Numbered from the stretch's first letter, positions 1 to 5,560 are shown. The stretch is DNA of 9,209 bases from Ornithomonoglobus_A sp045537455 (GCA_045537455.1 JAZSPM010000222.1:1-9209), one strand, 5' to 3'. Translations and numbers: made by a program. Notes: a model not told the origin generated them from the sequence alone.

Positions 1-2
1 GC

Positions 3-195
3 GAATGATAAGAGCTTTTATGTATTGAGAACTAAATTTTTTCGGACGAGGTATGTCGCCAAAGGCGGTGCCGAAGTACGCAAATTTAGTGAACAATATA
101 TAATTGCTCTTAGAATGAGCGTTAATGCTCCACCAAAAAGAAGCAGGGGTGCAGGGGACGACGATTGAGTCCCCGCATATAAACAATAATTTACA
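3..195 (+). repeat. Structured repeat element A (module I + 3' hairpin module)
   Basis: Intergenic repeat upstream of the rodA promoter. Positions 3-126 (module I) match 5342-5465 at 123 of 124 positions by eye; the only difference is G89 versus T5428. Module I folds as a long rod: TAAGAGC 9-15 with GCTCTTA 106-112, TTATGTATTG 18-27 with CAATATATAA 94-103, CTAAATTT 32-39 with AAATTTAG 82-89, TTCGG 41-45 with CCGAA 71-75, and CGCC 57-60 with GGCG 64-67 around an AAA loop. After a divergent linker comes AGCAGGGG (142-149), then the 3' hairpin GGGGAC 154-159 / GTCCCC 169-174 with loop GACGATTGA, then the tail AAACAATAATTTACA (181-195). It may extend left beyond the window. No protein is supported. 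Its nature (non-autonomous mobile element or structured RNA) is inferred. Confidence 0.85.
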
Positions 196-256
196 AAATA
201 TACTATAAGTATAACATAAAATTTACAAATATACAACCTTTTTAAATATTTTTATA

Positions 257-285
257 TTGCTTTTATAAAAGATATGTGATACAAT
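257..285 (+). promoter_or_regulatory. Sigma-A-type promoter of the rodA operon
   Basis: A -35 box TTGCTT (257-262) and a -10 box TACAAT (280-285) are separated by 17 bp. A TGA immediately before the -10 gives an extended -10. This is a good match to the vegetative sigma-A consensus. It lies 40 bp upstream of the rodA start and directly downstream of repeat A. It is the only convincing promoter seen between the repeat and the gene. No operator is visible apart from a weak 6-3-6 palindrome (TATACT/AGTATA) at 199-213. Confidence 0.7.
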
Positions 286-310
286 AAATAACAAGATTGA
301 AATTTTATTT

Positions 311-314
311 GGAG
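311..314 (+). promoter_or_regulatory. Ribosome binding site supporting a TTG start for rodA
   Basis: GGAG lies 10 nt upstream of the TTG at 325-327. It is the only purine-rich Shine-Dalgarno match near the 5' end of the gene. The first in-frame ATG (376-378, residue 18) has no comparable site upstream, so the TTG start is preferred. Confidence 0.65.
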
Positions 315-324
315 TGAAATTATT

Positions 325-1473
325 TTGAACAGAAAAAACAGAAAGCTGTCAAAGGGTTTGGCAAAAAGCTCAATTATGGTACGTGAATTTGATACTGTGC
401 TTTTTGGCTTAACCATGCTTTTGGCTATATTCGGTATTATAGTAATATATTCAGCAACAAGGTCACTTGAAACAAACACTAATGTAATTGTTCAGACCGC
501 TGCATTCTGTCTTGGTACTGCGGCACTGATTATTACATGTCTGTTTGACTATGAGCAATTCAAAAATTTTATTAAATATATTTATATCTTCAGTGTATTT
601 ATACTGATACTTGTATTAATTTTCGGAGTTACCGGAGACTGGGGTGCAAGGAGCTGGATTCGATTCGGTTCGATAGGCTTTCAGCCGTCTGAGCTTGCTA
701 AAATATGCTTTATAATTACTTTTTCATATCATCTTGACAGGGTTCAGGAAAGCATAAACAAGCCTCTTGCTATACTCGGCTTGCTTGCACATATAGGCGT
801 TCTTATAGGTCTGATTCTCTTACAGCCTGATATGGGAAGTGCGTTTGTATTTATGTTTATATTCATTTGCCTGATGTTTGTGGCAAAGCTATCTTATAAA
901 TATATTATACCGATTATGATTGCCGGTGTTGCATCGCTTCCGTTTATTTATAAATACGGACTAAGCGAGTATCAGCAGATGCGTATAAAGGTGTTTATCA
1001 ATCCTGAGCTTGATCCATTAAACAGAGGTTATAACGTAATTCAGTCCAAGATTGCGGTTGGTTCAGGTCAGATGTGGGGCAGAGGCTATCTTGACGGTAC
1101 GCAGAATCAGATGGGATATCTGCCGACAAAATACACTGACTTTATATTCAGTGTCATAAGCGAGGAGTTCGGTTTTATCGGCTCTATGATGGTTGTCATA
1201 CTGCTGTTTGCTCTTATATGGCGTTGTTTTACCATAGCACGCAGAGCTGATAATGCATTCGGTCGTTTTATATGTACGGGCGTTGGTGCAATGTTTTTGT
1301 TCCATGTTTTTGAGAATGTGGGAATGTGCATAGGTCTTATGCCTGTTACAGGAATACCGCTTCCGTTCATGAGCTACGGCGGAACTTCACTTGTTACGAA
1401 TATGCTTGCCATTGGTCTTGTTATGAGTGTGGCATATCACAATAAACCCAGAAACTTATTTGATGTTTATTAG
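325..1473 (+). CDS. rodA: RodA-type SEDS peptidoglycan glycosyltransferase
   Basis: A 382-residue polytopic membrane protein of the SEDS family (RodA/FtsW/SpoVE), the usual family length. Family members polymerise lipid II into glycan strands in the cytoplasmic membrane and work with a class B penicillin-binding protein. Visible signatures are GDWGARSWIRFG and QPSELAK in the N-terminal half, QPDMGSAFVF, GYNVIQSKIAVGSGQMWGRG, the YTDFIFSVISEEFGFIG loop, and GLMPVTGIPLPFMSYGGTS near the C-terminus. D272 in TDFIF aligns with the aspartate required for activity in characterised RodA proteins. The GIPLPFMSYGG form and the lack of long tails favour RodA over FtsW or SpoVE, but the subfamily call is by eye. 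It starts at TTG. It is first in a probable operon with the HD-domain gene 28 bp downstream, and no mreBCD genes are present. Confidence 0.9.
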   Translation: MNRKNRKLSKGLAKSSIMVREFDTVLFGLTMLLAIFGIIVIYSATRSLETNTNVIVQTAAFCLGTAALIITCLFDYEQFKNFIKYIYIFSVFILILVLIFGVTGDWGARSWIRFGSIGFQPSELAKICFIITFSYHLDRVQESINKPLAILGLLAHIGVLIGLILLQPDMGSAFVFMFIFICLMFVAKLSYKYIIPIMIAGVASLPFIYKYGLSEYQQMRIKVFINPELDPLNRGYNVIQSKIAVGSGQMWGRGYLDGTQNQMGYLPTKYTDFIFSVISEEFGFIGSMMVVILLFALIWRCFTIARRADNAFGRFICTGVGAMFLFHVFENVGMCIGLMPVTGIPLPFMSYGGTSLVTNMLAIGLVMSVAYHNKPRNLFDVY

Positions 1474-1501
1474 ATTGAATAAAATTGAGAGGACATAATT
1501 A

Positions 1502-1978
1502 ATGAATCGCGTCAACAAAATAATAAGCTCGCCGGAATTTAAAAAGGCGATAGAACAAACAGAGCTTGCGGAAGCTGACAGAATATACTGTCTGCACGGG
1601 TTTGACCATGCCGCAGACGTAGCACGTATAAGCTATATAATCAGCCTTGAAGAAAAGCTCAATATACAAAAGGATATAATTTATGCAGCGGCACTTTTGC
1701 ATGATACCGGAAGATTCAAGCAGTATTCTGACGGAACTCCGCATCAGAAAGCTTCAATGGAGCTTGCAAAAGCGATTTTGCCTGAATGCGGATATGATGA
1801 AACAGAAATTGCCGAAATACTTTCGGCAATAGACTGTCATCGCCACGGCAAAACCAAAAACCGCCTCGGCGAAATTCTGCAAAAAGCAGATAATCTTTCA
1901 CGCCTGTGCTTTAAATGCAAGGCAAGAAGCGGTTGTAAATGGTCGTCAGATGAAATGAATATGACAATTACATATTAA
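1502..1978 (+). CDS. Small HD-domain phosphohydrolase with C-terminal cysteines
   Basis: A 158-residue soluble protein with the HD-superfamily metal ligands: H36 in HGFDHA, H67-D68 in LLHDTGR, H113/H115 in CHRHGK and D130 in KADNLSR. HD proteins are metal-dependent phosphohydrolases, often acting on nucleotides, but the substrate here cannot be predicted. After the HD fold comes a short tail, CFKCKARSGCKW, with cysteines at 136, 139 and 145, which could bind a metal. The start is ATG with GAGAGGA (1487-1493) 8 nt upstream. It lies 28 bp after rodA on the same strand, and a terminator follows 7 nt after its stop, so it is probably the last gene of a rodA operon. Its last 11 bases overlap the 3' end of the convergent phosphoesterase gene. 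A functional link to RodA is not established. Confidence 0.8.
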   Translation: MNRVNKIISSPEFKKAIEQTELAEADRIYCLHGFDHAADVARISYIISLEEKLNIQKDIIYAAALLHDTGRFKQYSDGTPHQKASMELAKAILPECGYDETEIAEILSAIDCHRHGKTKNRLGEILQKADNLSRLCFKCKARSGCKWSSDEMNMTITY

Positions 1979-2432
1979 AGATATCGGCTCTTACTGAGCC
2001 GTTTTCTATTTTTGCCACAGCATACGTACCAAGACTCTTTGCACTGCCCGGATTGGTGATTGTCATTGTTCCGTCGGTATCAACCATAGGACGGTGAGTA
2101 TGACCAAACACAACAAGGTCAGCATTAATATTCTTCCCCTTTGCCTTTAACTCCGAAAGCGTCATTTTAACATTGTAGCCATGACCGTGAGTTATGAAAA
2201 TTTTTATTCCTTCGATTATAACCGTCAAATCATTTGGCTCGTTAGAAAAATAATCGCAGTTCCCTCTTACCGAATACATCGGTATATCAGAGAATATTGA
2301 ATGTAAATCGTATGCGTCATCAGCATGGTCGCCTGCATGAATTATTGCATCAATTTTTCCGGCATTTGATATAACATCAATACAACCGTCAATATTTTTA
2401 TGAGTATCTGAGAAGATATATATTTTTTTCAT
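1968..2432 (-). CDS. YfcE/MJ0936-family metallophosphoesterase
   Basis: A 154-residue calcineurin-like phosphoesterase of the small YfcE/MJ0936 type, at the usual family length. The dinuclear metal site is complete: D9 and H11 in SDTH, D35 in HAGDH, N58 in GNCD, H82 in THGHG, and H111 with H113 in GHTH. Family members hydrolyse phosphodiesters in vitro with Mn or similar metals; the physiological substrate is generally unknown. In many Firmicutes this gene sits next to rph/rdgB (XTP phosphatase), but those are absent here. The start is ATG with an AAAGGA-type site about 9 nt upstream. It is a single-gene minus-strand unit with its own promoter and a candidate operator. Its 3' end overlaps the HD gene by 11 bp. 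Confidence 0.88.
   Translation of the reverse strand: MKKIYIFSDTHKNIDGCIDVISNAGKIDAIIHAGDHADDAYDLHSIFSDIPMYSVRGNCDYFSNEPNDLTVIIEGIKIFITHGHGYNVKMTLSELKAKGKNINADLVVFGHTHRPMVDTDGTMTITNPGSAKSLGTYAVAKIENGSVRADIFNM
1985..2013 (+). terminator. Rho-independent terminator of the rodA-HD operon
   Basis: A perfect 6-bp stem CGGCTC (1985-1990) / GAGCCG (1996-2001) with loop TTACT is followed by TTTTCTATTTTT. It begins 7 nt after the HD gene stop. It lies wholly within the 3' coding end of the convergent phosphoesterase gene, so the same bases encode part of that protein's C-terminus. Confidence 0.8.
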
Positions 2433-2450
2433 GTATTAAATTCCTTTCGG

Positions 2451-2483
2451 TTACTGTATTATAATTTTACCATAATACAGTAA
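2451..2483. promoter_or_regulatory. Candidate operator: perfect 12-bp inverted repeat over the -10
   Basis: TTACTGTATTAT (2451-2462) and ATAATACAGTAA (2472-2483) are exact reverse complements around a 9-bp spacer that contains most of the phosphoesterase -10 box. A dimeric repressor bound here would block the promoter. The arm resembles operators of some GntR-type (YtrA-like) regulators, but that is a weak resemblance and no regulator gene is in the window. The repeat could also form a hairpin in the 5' untranslated mRNA, although its AT-richness and position favour DNA binding. Confidence 0.55.
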
Positions 2484-2491
2484 TTTGTCAA
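2464..2491 (-). promoter_or_regulatory. Promoter of the phosphoesterase gene
   Basis: Read on the minus strand, TTGACA (2486-2491) is a consensus -35 and TAAAAT (2464-2469) a good -10, separated by 16 bp. TGG before the -10 gives an extended -10 element. It lies about 30 bp upstream of the phosphoesterase start and points towards it. The -10 region falls inside a perfect inverted repeat (see the operator entry). Confidence 0.7.
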
Positions 2492-2512
2492 GAACTTTTT
2501 TCTGATACGAAA

Positions 2513-2650
2513 AAGCAATTCATATCTGTATTACAATCTGTTTTTTTGGCACGTAAGGTGTGCAAAAGATTGAAATATAGATATGAATTACTTGCAAGAT
2601 TTTATCTACCCTAAAGAGCAGGGATCAAGGGACGGCGATTGAGTCCCTTG
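2513..2650 (+). repeat. Structured repeat element C (module II + 3' hairpin module)
   Basis: Module II is a long palindrome: the arm 2517-2539 pairs with 2567-2589 over 23 positions with one G-T wobble and one mismatch. The centre contains GCAC 2549-2552 / GTGC 2560-2563. A linker containing AGATTTTATCTAC leads to AGCAGGG (2617-2623). Then comes the perfect 8-bp 3' hairpin CAAGGGAC (2626-2633) / GTCCCTTG (2643-2650) with loop GGCGATTGA. About 100 of 112 positions from 2512 through AGCAGGG match element D read in the opposite orientation. The family tail seen in A, D and E is missing; the sequence passes directly into the spoIIE promoter region. Confidence 0.85.
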
Positions 2651-2652
2651 TA

Positions 2653-2727
2653 TGTCACATTTTGTCAAAAACTTTTTTGATTTCCGAGCACGTTTCGACA
2701 GCTTTTTTCTTTGATAAGTGATAAAAT
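2653..2727 (+). promoter_or_regulatory. Spo0A-controlled sigma-A promoter of spoIIE
   Basis: TTCGACA (2694-2700) is the exact reverse complement of the Spo0A box core TGTCGAA. Its last six bases, TCGACA (2695-2700), match the TTGACA -35 at five of six positions. The -10 is TAAAAT (2722-2727) preceded by TGA, and the spacing from -35 to -10 is 21 bp. Bacillus subtilis spoIIE and spoIIG promoters are known for abnormally long spacing (21-22 bp) with Spo0A boxes overlapping the -35, so this architecture matches closely. Two further TGTC-containing half-matches, TGTCACA (2653-2659) and TGTCAAA (2663-2669), lie 10 bp apart upstream and may be additional 0A boxes. The assignment is by motif only. 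Confidence 0.7.
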
Positions 2728-2771
2728 AGATAAATAATAACCAAAATTTACCAATCAAAGGAGAAAGTAAA

Positions 2772-5027
2772 ATGGCAAAACCAAATTTAACCCGAAACAC
2801 AACCCTATTACAGGCACCGTCAAAAACGGATATAATCCCGTCGATATTACTGCTCTTGGCAGGAAGAGCAGGAGTTCTTGGAGCATTTCCGTTCGGATCG
2901 GCATTTTTTGCGGCGTGCTTTAATAAAAATACAGCATATCTTGGAATAACCGTATTGTATCTTGCACTGCTCTCGGCAGGAGCATCAAATGTAGCCGTAA
3001 AATACATGATGGCATCGCTGATATTCTGGCTCTTTATAAATTTATATAAAAGAGGCATGAAAGGCATAGAAGCCGCGGCGTGCGGTGCATCTGTATTCAT
3101 AAGCGGTATGGCATCAATGTTTTACAGCTTTTCAGGCCCTTACGATGTTTTTATTTTGCTTATTGAAAGTGCAATAAGCGGAGTTATGTACATAATCTTT
3201 TCAAGTGCCAGGGACGTAGCTTACGGCAGACGAAGGGCTTCAACTCAGGAGGAGCTTCTGAGCGTAGGAGCGGCTATCGGAGTATTTATTTTAGGCTTTG
3301 GCAAAATGGAAATCCCGTACGGAATGAGCATTGCCAATATTATTACCGTTTATGCGGTTTTGATTGCATCACTGAATCTTAACGTATCAGGAGCTGCACT
3401 TATGGGGCTTGTGATTGGATTTATCACAGGCGGAAGAAATGCAGTAATTATGATGGGTGCATTCGGATTAAGTGCGGTATTCGGAAACTTTTTAAAAAGC
3501 ATGAACCGCTTTGGAACTGCAATAGGCTTTCTTGGTGGTGCGTGTGCTGTTTTGCTTTACACAGGAGAAAGTGCAGAAATTCCGTACAGCGTTTATGATG
3601 TTCTTATAGGAGCAGGTCTTTTTGCGGCAACTCCTGCCTTTATTCAGAAAAAATTCAGTATATTTGTTGGCGAAGGTGCGTCTGTTGCCGCATTAAAAGA
3701 CAGCGAACGATTGCGTGGTTATCTTGCGGACAGGCTTGCAAAATGTGCAAAAGCATTCCGTAATCTTGAAGAAACCTTTTCGCAGGCTTCGGGCAAAAAA
3801 ACGGAGCTTACAAAAGCATTGCCTGAGGATATAATTTCAGAAACAGCAGGCAGAGTATGCCACGACTGCCCCAAATGCTCAAAATGCTGGGAAAAGGATT
3901 TGGAAAAGACACTTGACGGAATGTCGGAGTTATTATATATACTTGAACAGAAGGGCGGTCTTGAGCTGAATATGATGCCATTATCGTTCAGGGACAGGTG
4001 TATGCGTGCAGAACGTCTGGTGTACGGGCTTGAGCATTCATACGAGCTATTTAAGCTCAGACTTGCACGTGATGCAGAACGACTCGGCGGACGTGATGCA
4101 ATCTCAGCACAGTATCATGAAACAGCAGAAATGATTGATGAAATATCAAAGGATATAGAGGTTGACTTTTGTACGGAAGCCGAAGAAGAAGCAGTTCGTG
4201 TATTTGAACAGATGGGCATAACTGTTTATGAGATAAGCATTACAGAGGGCAAGCGTATTGAGGCATATATGAGGCTCAGTGACAACGAGCGTATAAGCGA
4301 GGCAGAAGCCGTTCTTACGGATATACTTTGTGTTAACATGGGCTTTGACAAAGCAGAATACGGCGGGCTAAGCTTTGTTTCAAGACCGAGATTCAGCGTT
4401 GAAATCGGAGTGAAGCAAATTTCAAAAGAAGATGAATGCGGTGATACCGTGCGTGTATTCGGAACTGATAAGTACAAGCTGTACTGTATTATCTGCGACG
4501 GTATGGGCGTAGGCAAAAAAGCAGCAGAGCAAAGCAGTATTACATCAGGGCTTCTTCAGGAATTTCTTGAAGCAGGCTTTAGCATCCGTACTGCTGTTGA
4601 GCTTGTTAATTCTTCAATGTGCATGAAATCAGAGGATGATTTTTTTACAACACTGGATTTAATGTGTATTGACCTTATGAACGGAATGGCTGAATTTTAT
4701 AAAATCGGCGGAGCACAGTCTATGATATACCGCCAGGGGAGTGCAGAAACAGTCTTTTCAGCGGCATTCCCCGTAGGTGCGGCACCGTTTACCGAGGTGC
4801 TTCCTCAAATAAAACGAATAGAGGACGGAGACGTTGTGCTTATGGCATCGGACGGAATAACGGAGTCAGGAGAGGTAAAAACGGAGTGGCTGAGAAACAG
4901 TATAAAAACGCCGTTTTTATCAATGCAGTCTATGGCAGAGGAAATTGCCGCAAAAGCACTAAAACGCAACGGCGGAGATATTATGGACGATATGAGTGTT
5001 ATTACACTTAAAATAGTAGAAAATTAA
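2772..5027 (+). CDS. spoIIE: Stage II sporulation protein E, SpoIIE phosphatase
   Basis: A 751-residue membrane-bound PP2C-type serine phosphatase, somewhat shorter than the roughly 830-residue Bacillus protein. SpoIIE localises to the polar septum and dephosphorylates SpoIIAA, which releases sigma F in the forespore. Residues 1 to about 300 are a hydrophobic multi-span region. A central regulatory region follows, with a cysteine cluster C363-x2-C366-x2-C369-x2-C372 and then CWEKD. The C-terminal third is the PP2C domain, with metal-ligand motifs D576-G577 in CDGMGVG, the DFFTTLDLMCIDL segment, D694 in ASDGITESG and D739-D740 in MDDMSVI. The start is ATG with AAAGGAG (2757-2763) 8 nt upstream. 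The gene stands alone between repeats C and D and has the promoter expected for Spo0A control. No clear rho-independent terminator follows the stop. Confidence 0.95.
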   Translation: MAKPNLTRNTTLLQAPSKTDIIPSILLLLAGRAGVLGAFPFGSAFFAACFNKNTAYLGITVLYLALLSAGASNVAVKYMMASLIFWLFINLYKRGMKGIEAAACGASVFISGMASMFYSFSGPYDVFILLIESAISGVMYIIFSSARDVAYGRRRASTQEELLSVGAAIGVFILGFGKMEIPYGMSIANIITVYAVLIASLNLNVSGAALMGLVIGFITGGRNAVIMMGAFGLSAVFGNFLKSMNRFGTAIGFLGGACAVLLYTGESAEIPYSVYDVLIGAGLFAATPAFIQKKFSIFVGEGASVAALKDSERLRGYLADRLAKCAKAFRNLEETFSQASGKKTELTKALPEDIISETAGRVCHDCPKCSKCWEKDLEKTLDGMSELLYILEQKGGLELNMMPLSFRDRCMRAERLVYGLEHSYELFKLRLARDAERLGGRDAISAQYHETAEMIDEISKDIEVDFCTEAEEEAVRVFEQMGITVYEISITEGKRIEAYMRLSDNERISEAEAVLTDILCVNMGFDKAEYGGLSFVSRPRFSVEIGVKQISKEDECGDTVRVFGTDKYKLYCIICDGMGVGKKAAEQSSITSGLLQEFLEAGFSIRTAVELVNSSMCMKSEDDFFTTLDLMCIDLMNGMAEFYKIGGAQSMIYRQGSAETVFSAAFPVGAAPFTEVLPQIKRIEDGDVVLMASDGITESGEVKTEWLRNSIKTPFLSMQSMAEEIAAKALKRNGGDIMDDMSVITLKIVEN

Positions 5028-5062
5028 AGACATATTTTAATATATAGGTTCATAAAATAGAA

Positions 5063-5282
5063 TGTAAATTATTGTTTAGCTAACTATGAGGGGATTCGCC
5101 ATCCCTTATGACGCTACGCAAACTTGCAGTTTGCTATGCTACAACGCCAAAGCGTTGTTCACCTCATACTCCCCTGCTATTTAGTGTAGATAAAATCTCG
5201 AAAGCAATTCATATCTATATTCCAATCTGGGGCACACCTTACGTGCCAAAAAACAGATTGTAATATAGATATGAAATGCTTT
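5063..5282 (-). repeat. Structured repeat element D (module II + expanded 3' module)
   Basis: A minus-orientation relative of element C. Module II is a stem of 5201-5229 with 5254-5282, matching at 27 of 29 positions, around a loop holding GGCAC 5231-5235 / GTGCC 5243-5247. On the minus strand it continues through the linker to AGCAGGGG (complement of 5171-5178) and ends in the family tail (complement of 5063-5079), nearly identical to the tails of A and E. Between these lies a region unique to D. The outer pairing TATGAGG 5085-5091 / CCTCATA 5162-5168 encloses three hairpins: GGGAT 5091-5095 / ATCCC 5101-5105, GCAAACT 5118-5124 / AGTTTGC 5128-5134, and ACAACGC 5141-5147 / GCGTTGT 5152-5158. 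The first keeps the family loop core GGCGA on the minus strand. Confidence 0.82.
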
Positions 5283-5302
5283 CTCGATTTCTCGCACAGA
5301 GC

Positions 5303-5332
5303 GAACAGACATGAGAATGTTTTTGTCTGTTC
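5303..5332. other. 9-bp hairpin between elements D and E
   Basis: GAACAGACA (5303-5311) pairs perfectly with TGTCTGTTC (5324-5332) around a 12-nt loop. It sits between module II of D and module I of E and belongs to neither shared module. It may be an upstream part of element E, since the matching region of A is cut off by the window edge. No T-run follows, so it is not called as a terminator. Confidence 0.5.
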
Positions 5333-5341
5333 ATAGGCAGT

Positions 5342-5537
5342 GAATGATAAGAGCTTTTATGTATTGAGAACTAAATTTTTTCGGACGAGGTATGTCGCCA
5401 AAGGCGGTGCCGAAGTACGCAAATTTATTGAACAATATATAATTGCTCTTAGAATGAGCGTTAATATTCCACTAATAAAGCGGTGGTCGTAGGAGGCGGC
5501 GTTTGAGCCTCCTAACACAGCTAAACAGTAATTTACA
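5342..5537 (+). repeat. Structured repeat element E (module I + 3' hairpin module)
   Basis: A second, same-orientation copy of the element A architecture. Module I (5342-5465) differs from A at one position only, 5428, where T replaces G and removes the first pair of the inner 8-bp stem. After the linker, AGCGG replaces AGCAGG. The 3' hairpin is a perfect 8-bp stem TAGGAGGC (5490-5497) / GCCTCCTA (5507-5514) with loop GGCGTTTGA. The tail CTAAACAGTAATTTACA (5521-5537) follows. The stem sequence differs from that of A and C, but every change is compensated on the other arm. Confidence 0.85.
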
Positions 5538-5560
5538 CCTATTATACTATATAATAAAAG

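Noticed and set aside
18..236. Minus-strand reading frame of 72 codons, whose C-terminal portion is nearly identical to that of the frame at 5357-5569.
   Set aside because: Both lie on module I of the repeat. The shared residues simply translate the 124-bp repeat, the N-terminal parts are unrelated, there is no convincing ribosome binding site, and RNA-like base pairing explains the conservation better.
2606..3100. Minus-strand frame of 164 codons over repeat C and the start of spoIIE.
   Set aside because: It is antisense to the strongly supported spoIIE N-terminus, spans the spoIIE promoter and has no recognisable domain.
5063..5110. Terminator for spoIIE formed by the first D hairpin (5091-5105).
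   Set aside because: The stem is not followed by a T-run on the + strand, and the hairpin belongs to the minus-oriented repeat.
5085..5168. Possible tRNA: a 7-bp outer stem with three internal arms.
   Set aside because: There is no T-arm GTTCRA motif, arm positions and loop sizes are wrong, no proper anticodon loop is seen, and the flanks match the repeat family. It is kept only as a repeat-element structure.
3..5537. CRISPR array or integron-like array made of the repeated units.
   Set aside because: The units are long, irregularly spaced, in both orientations and separated by whole genes. There are no regular spacers and no cas genes.
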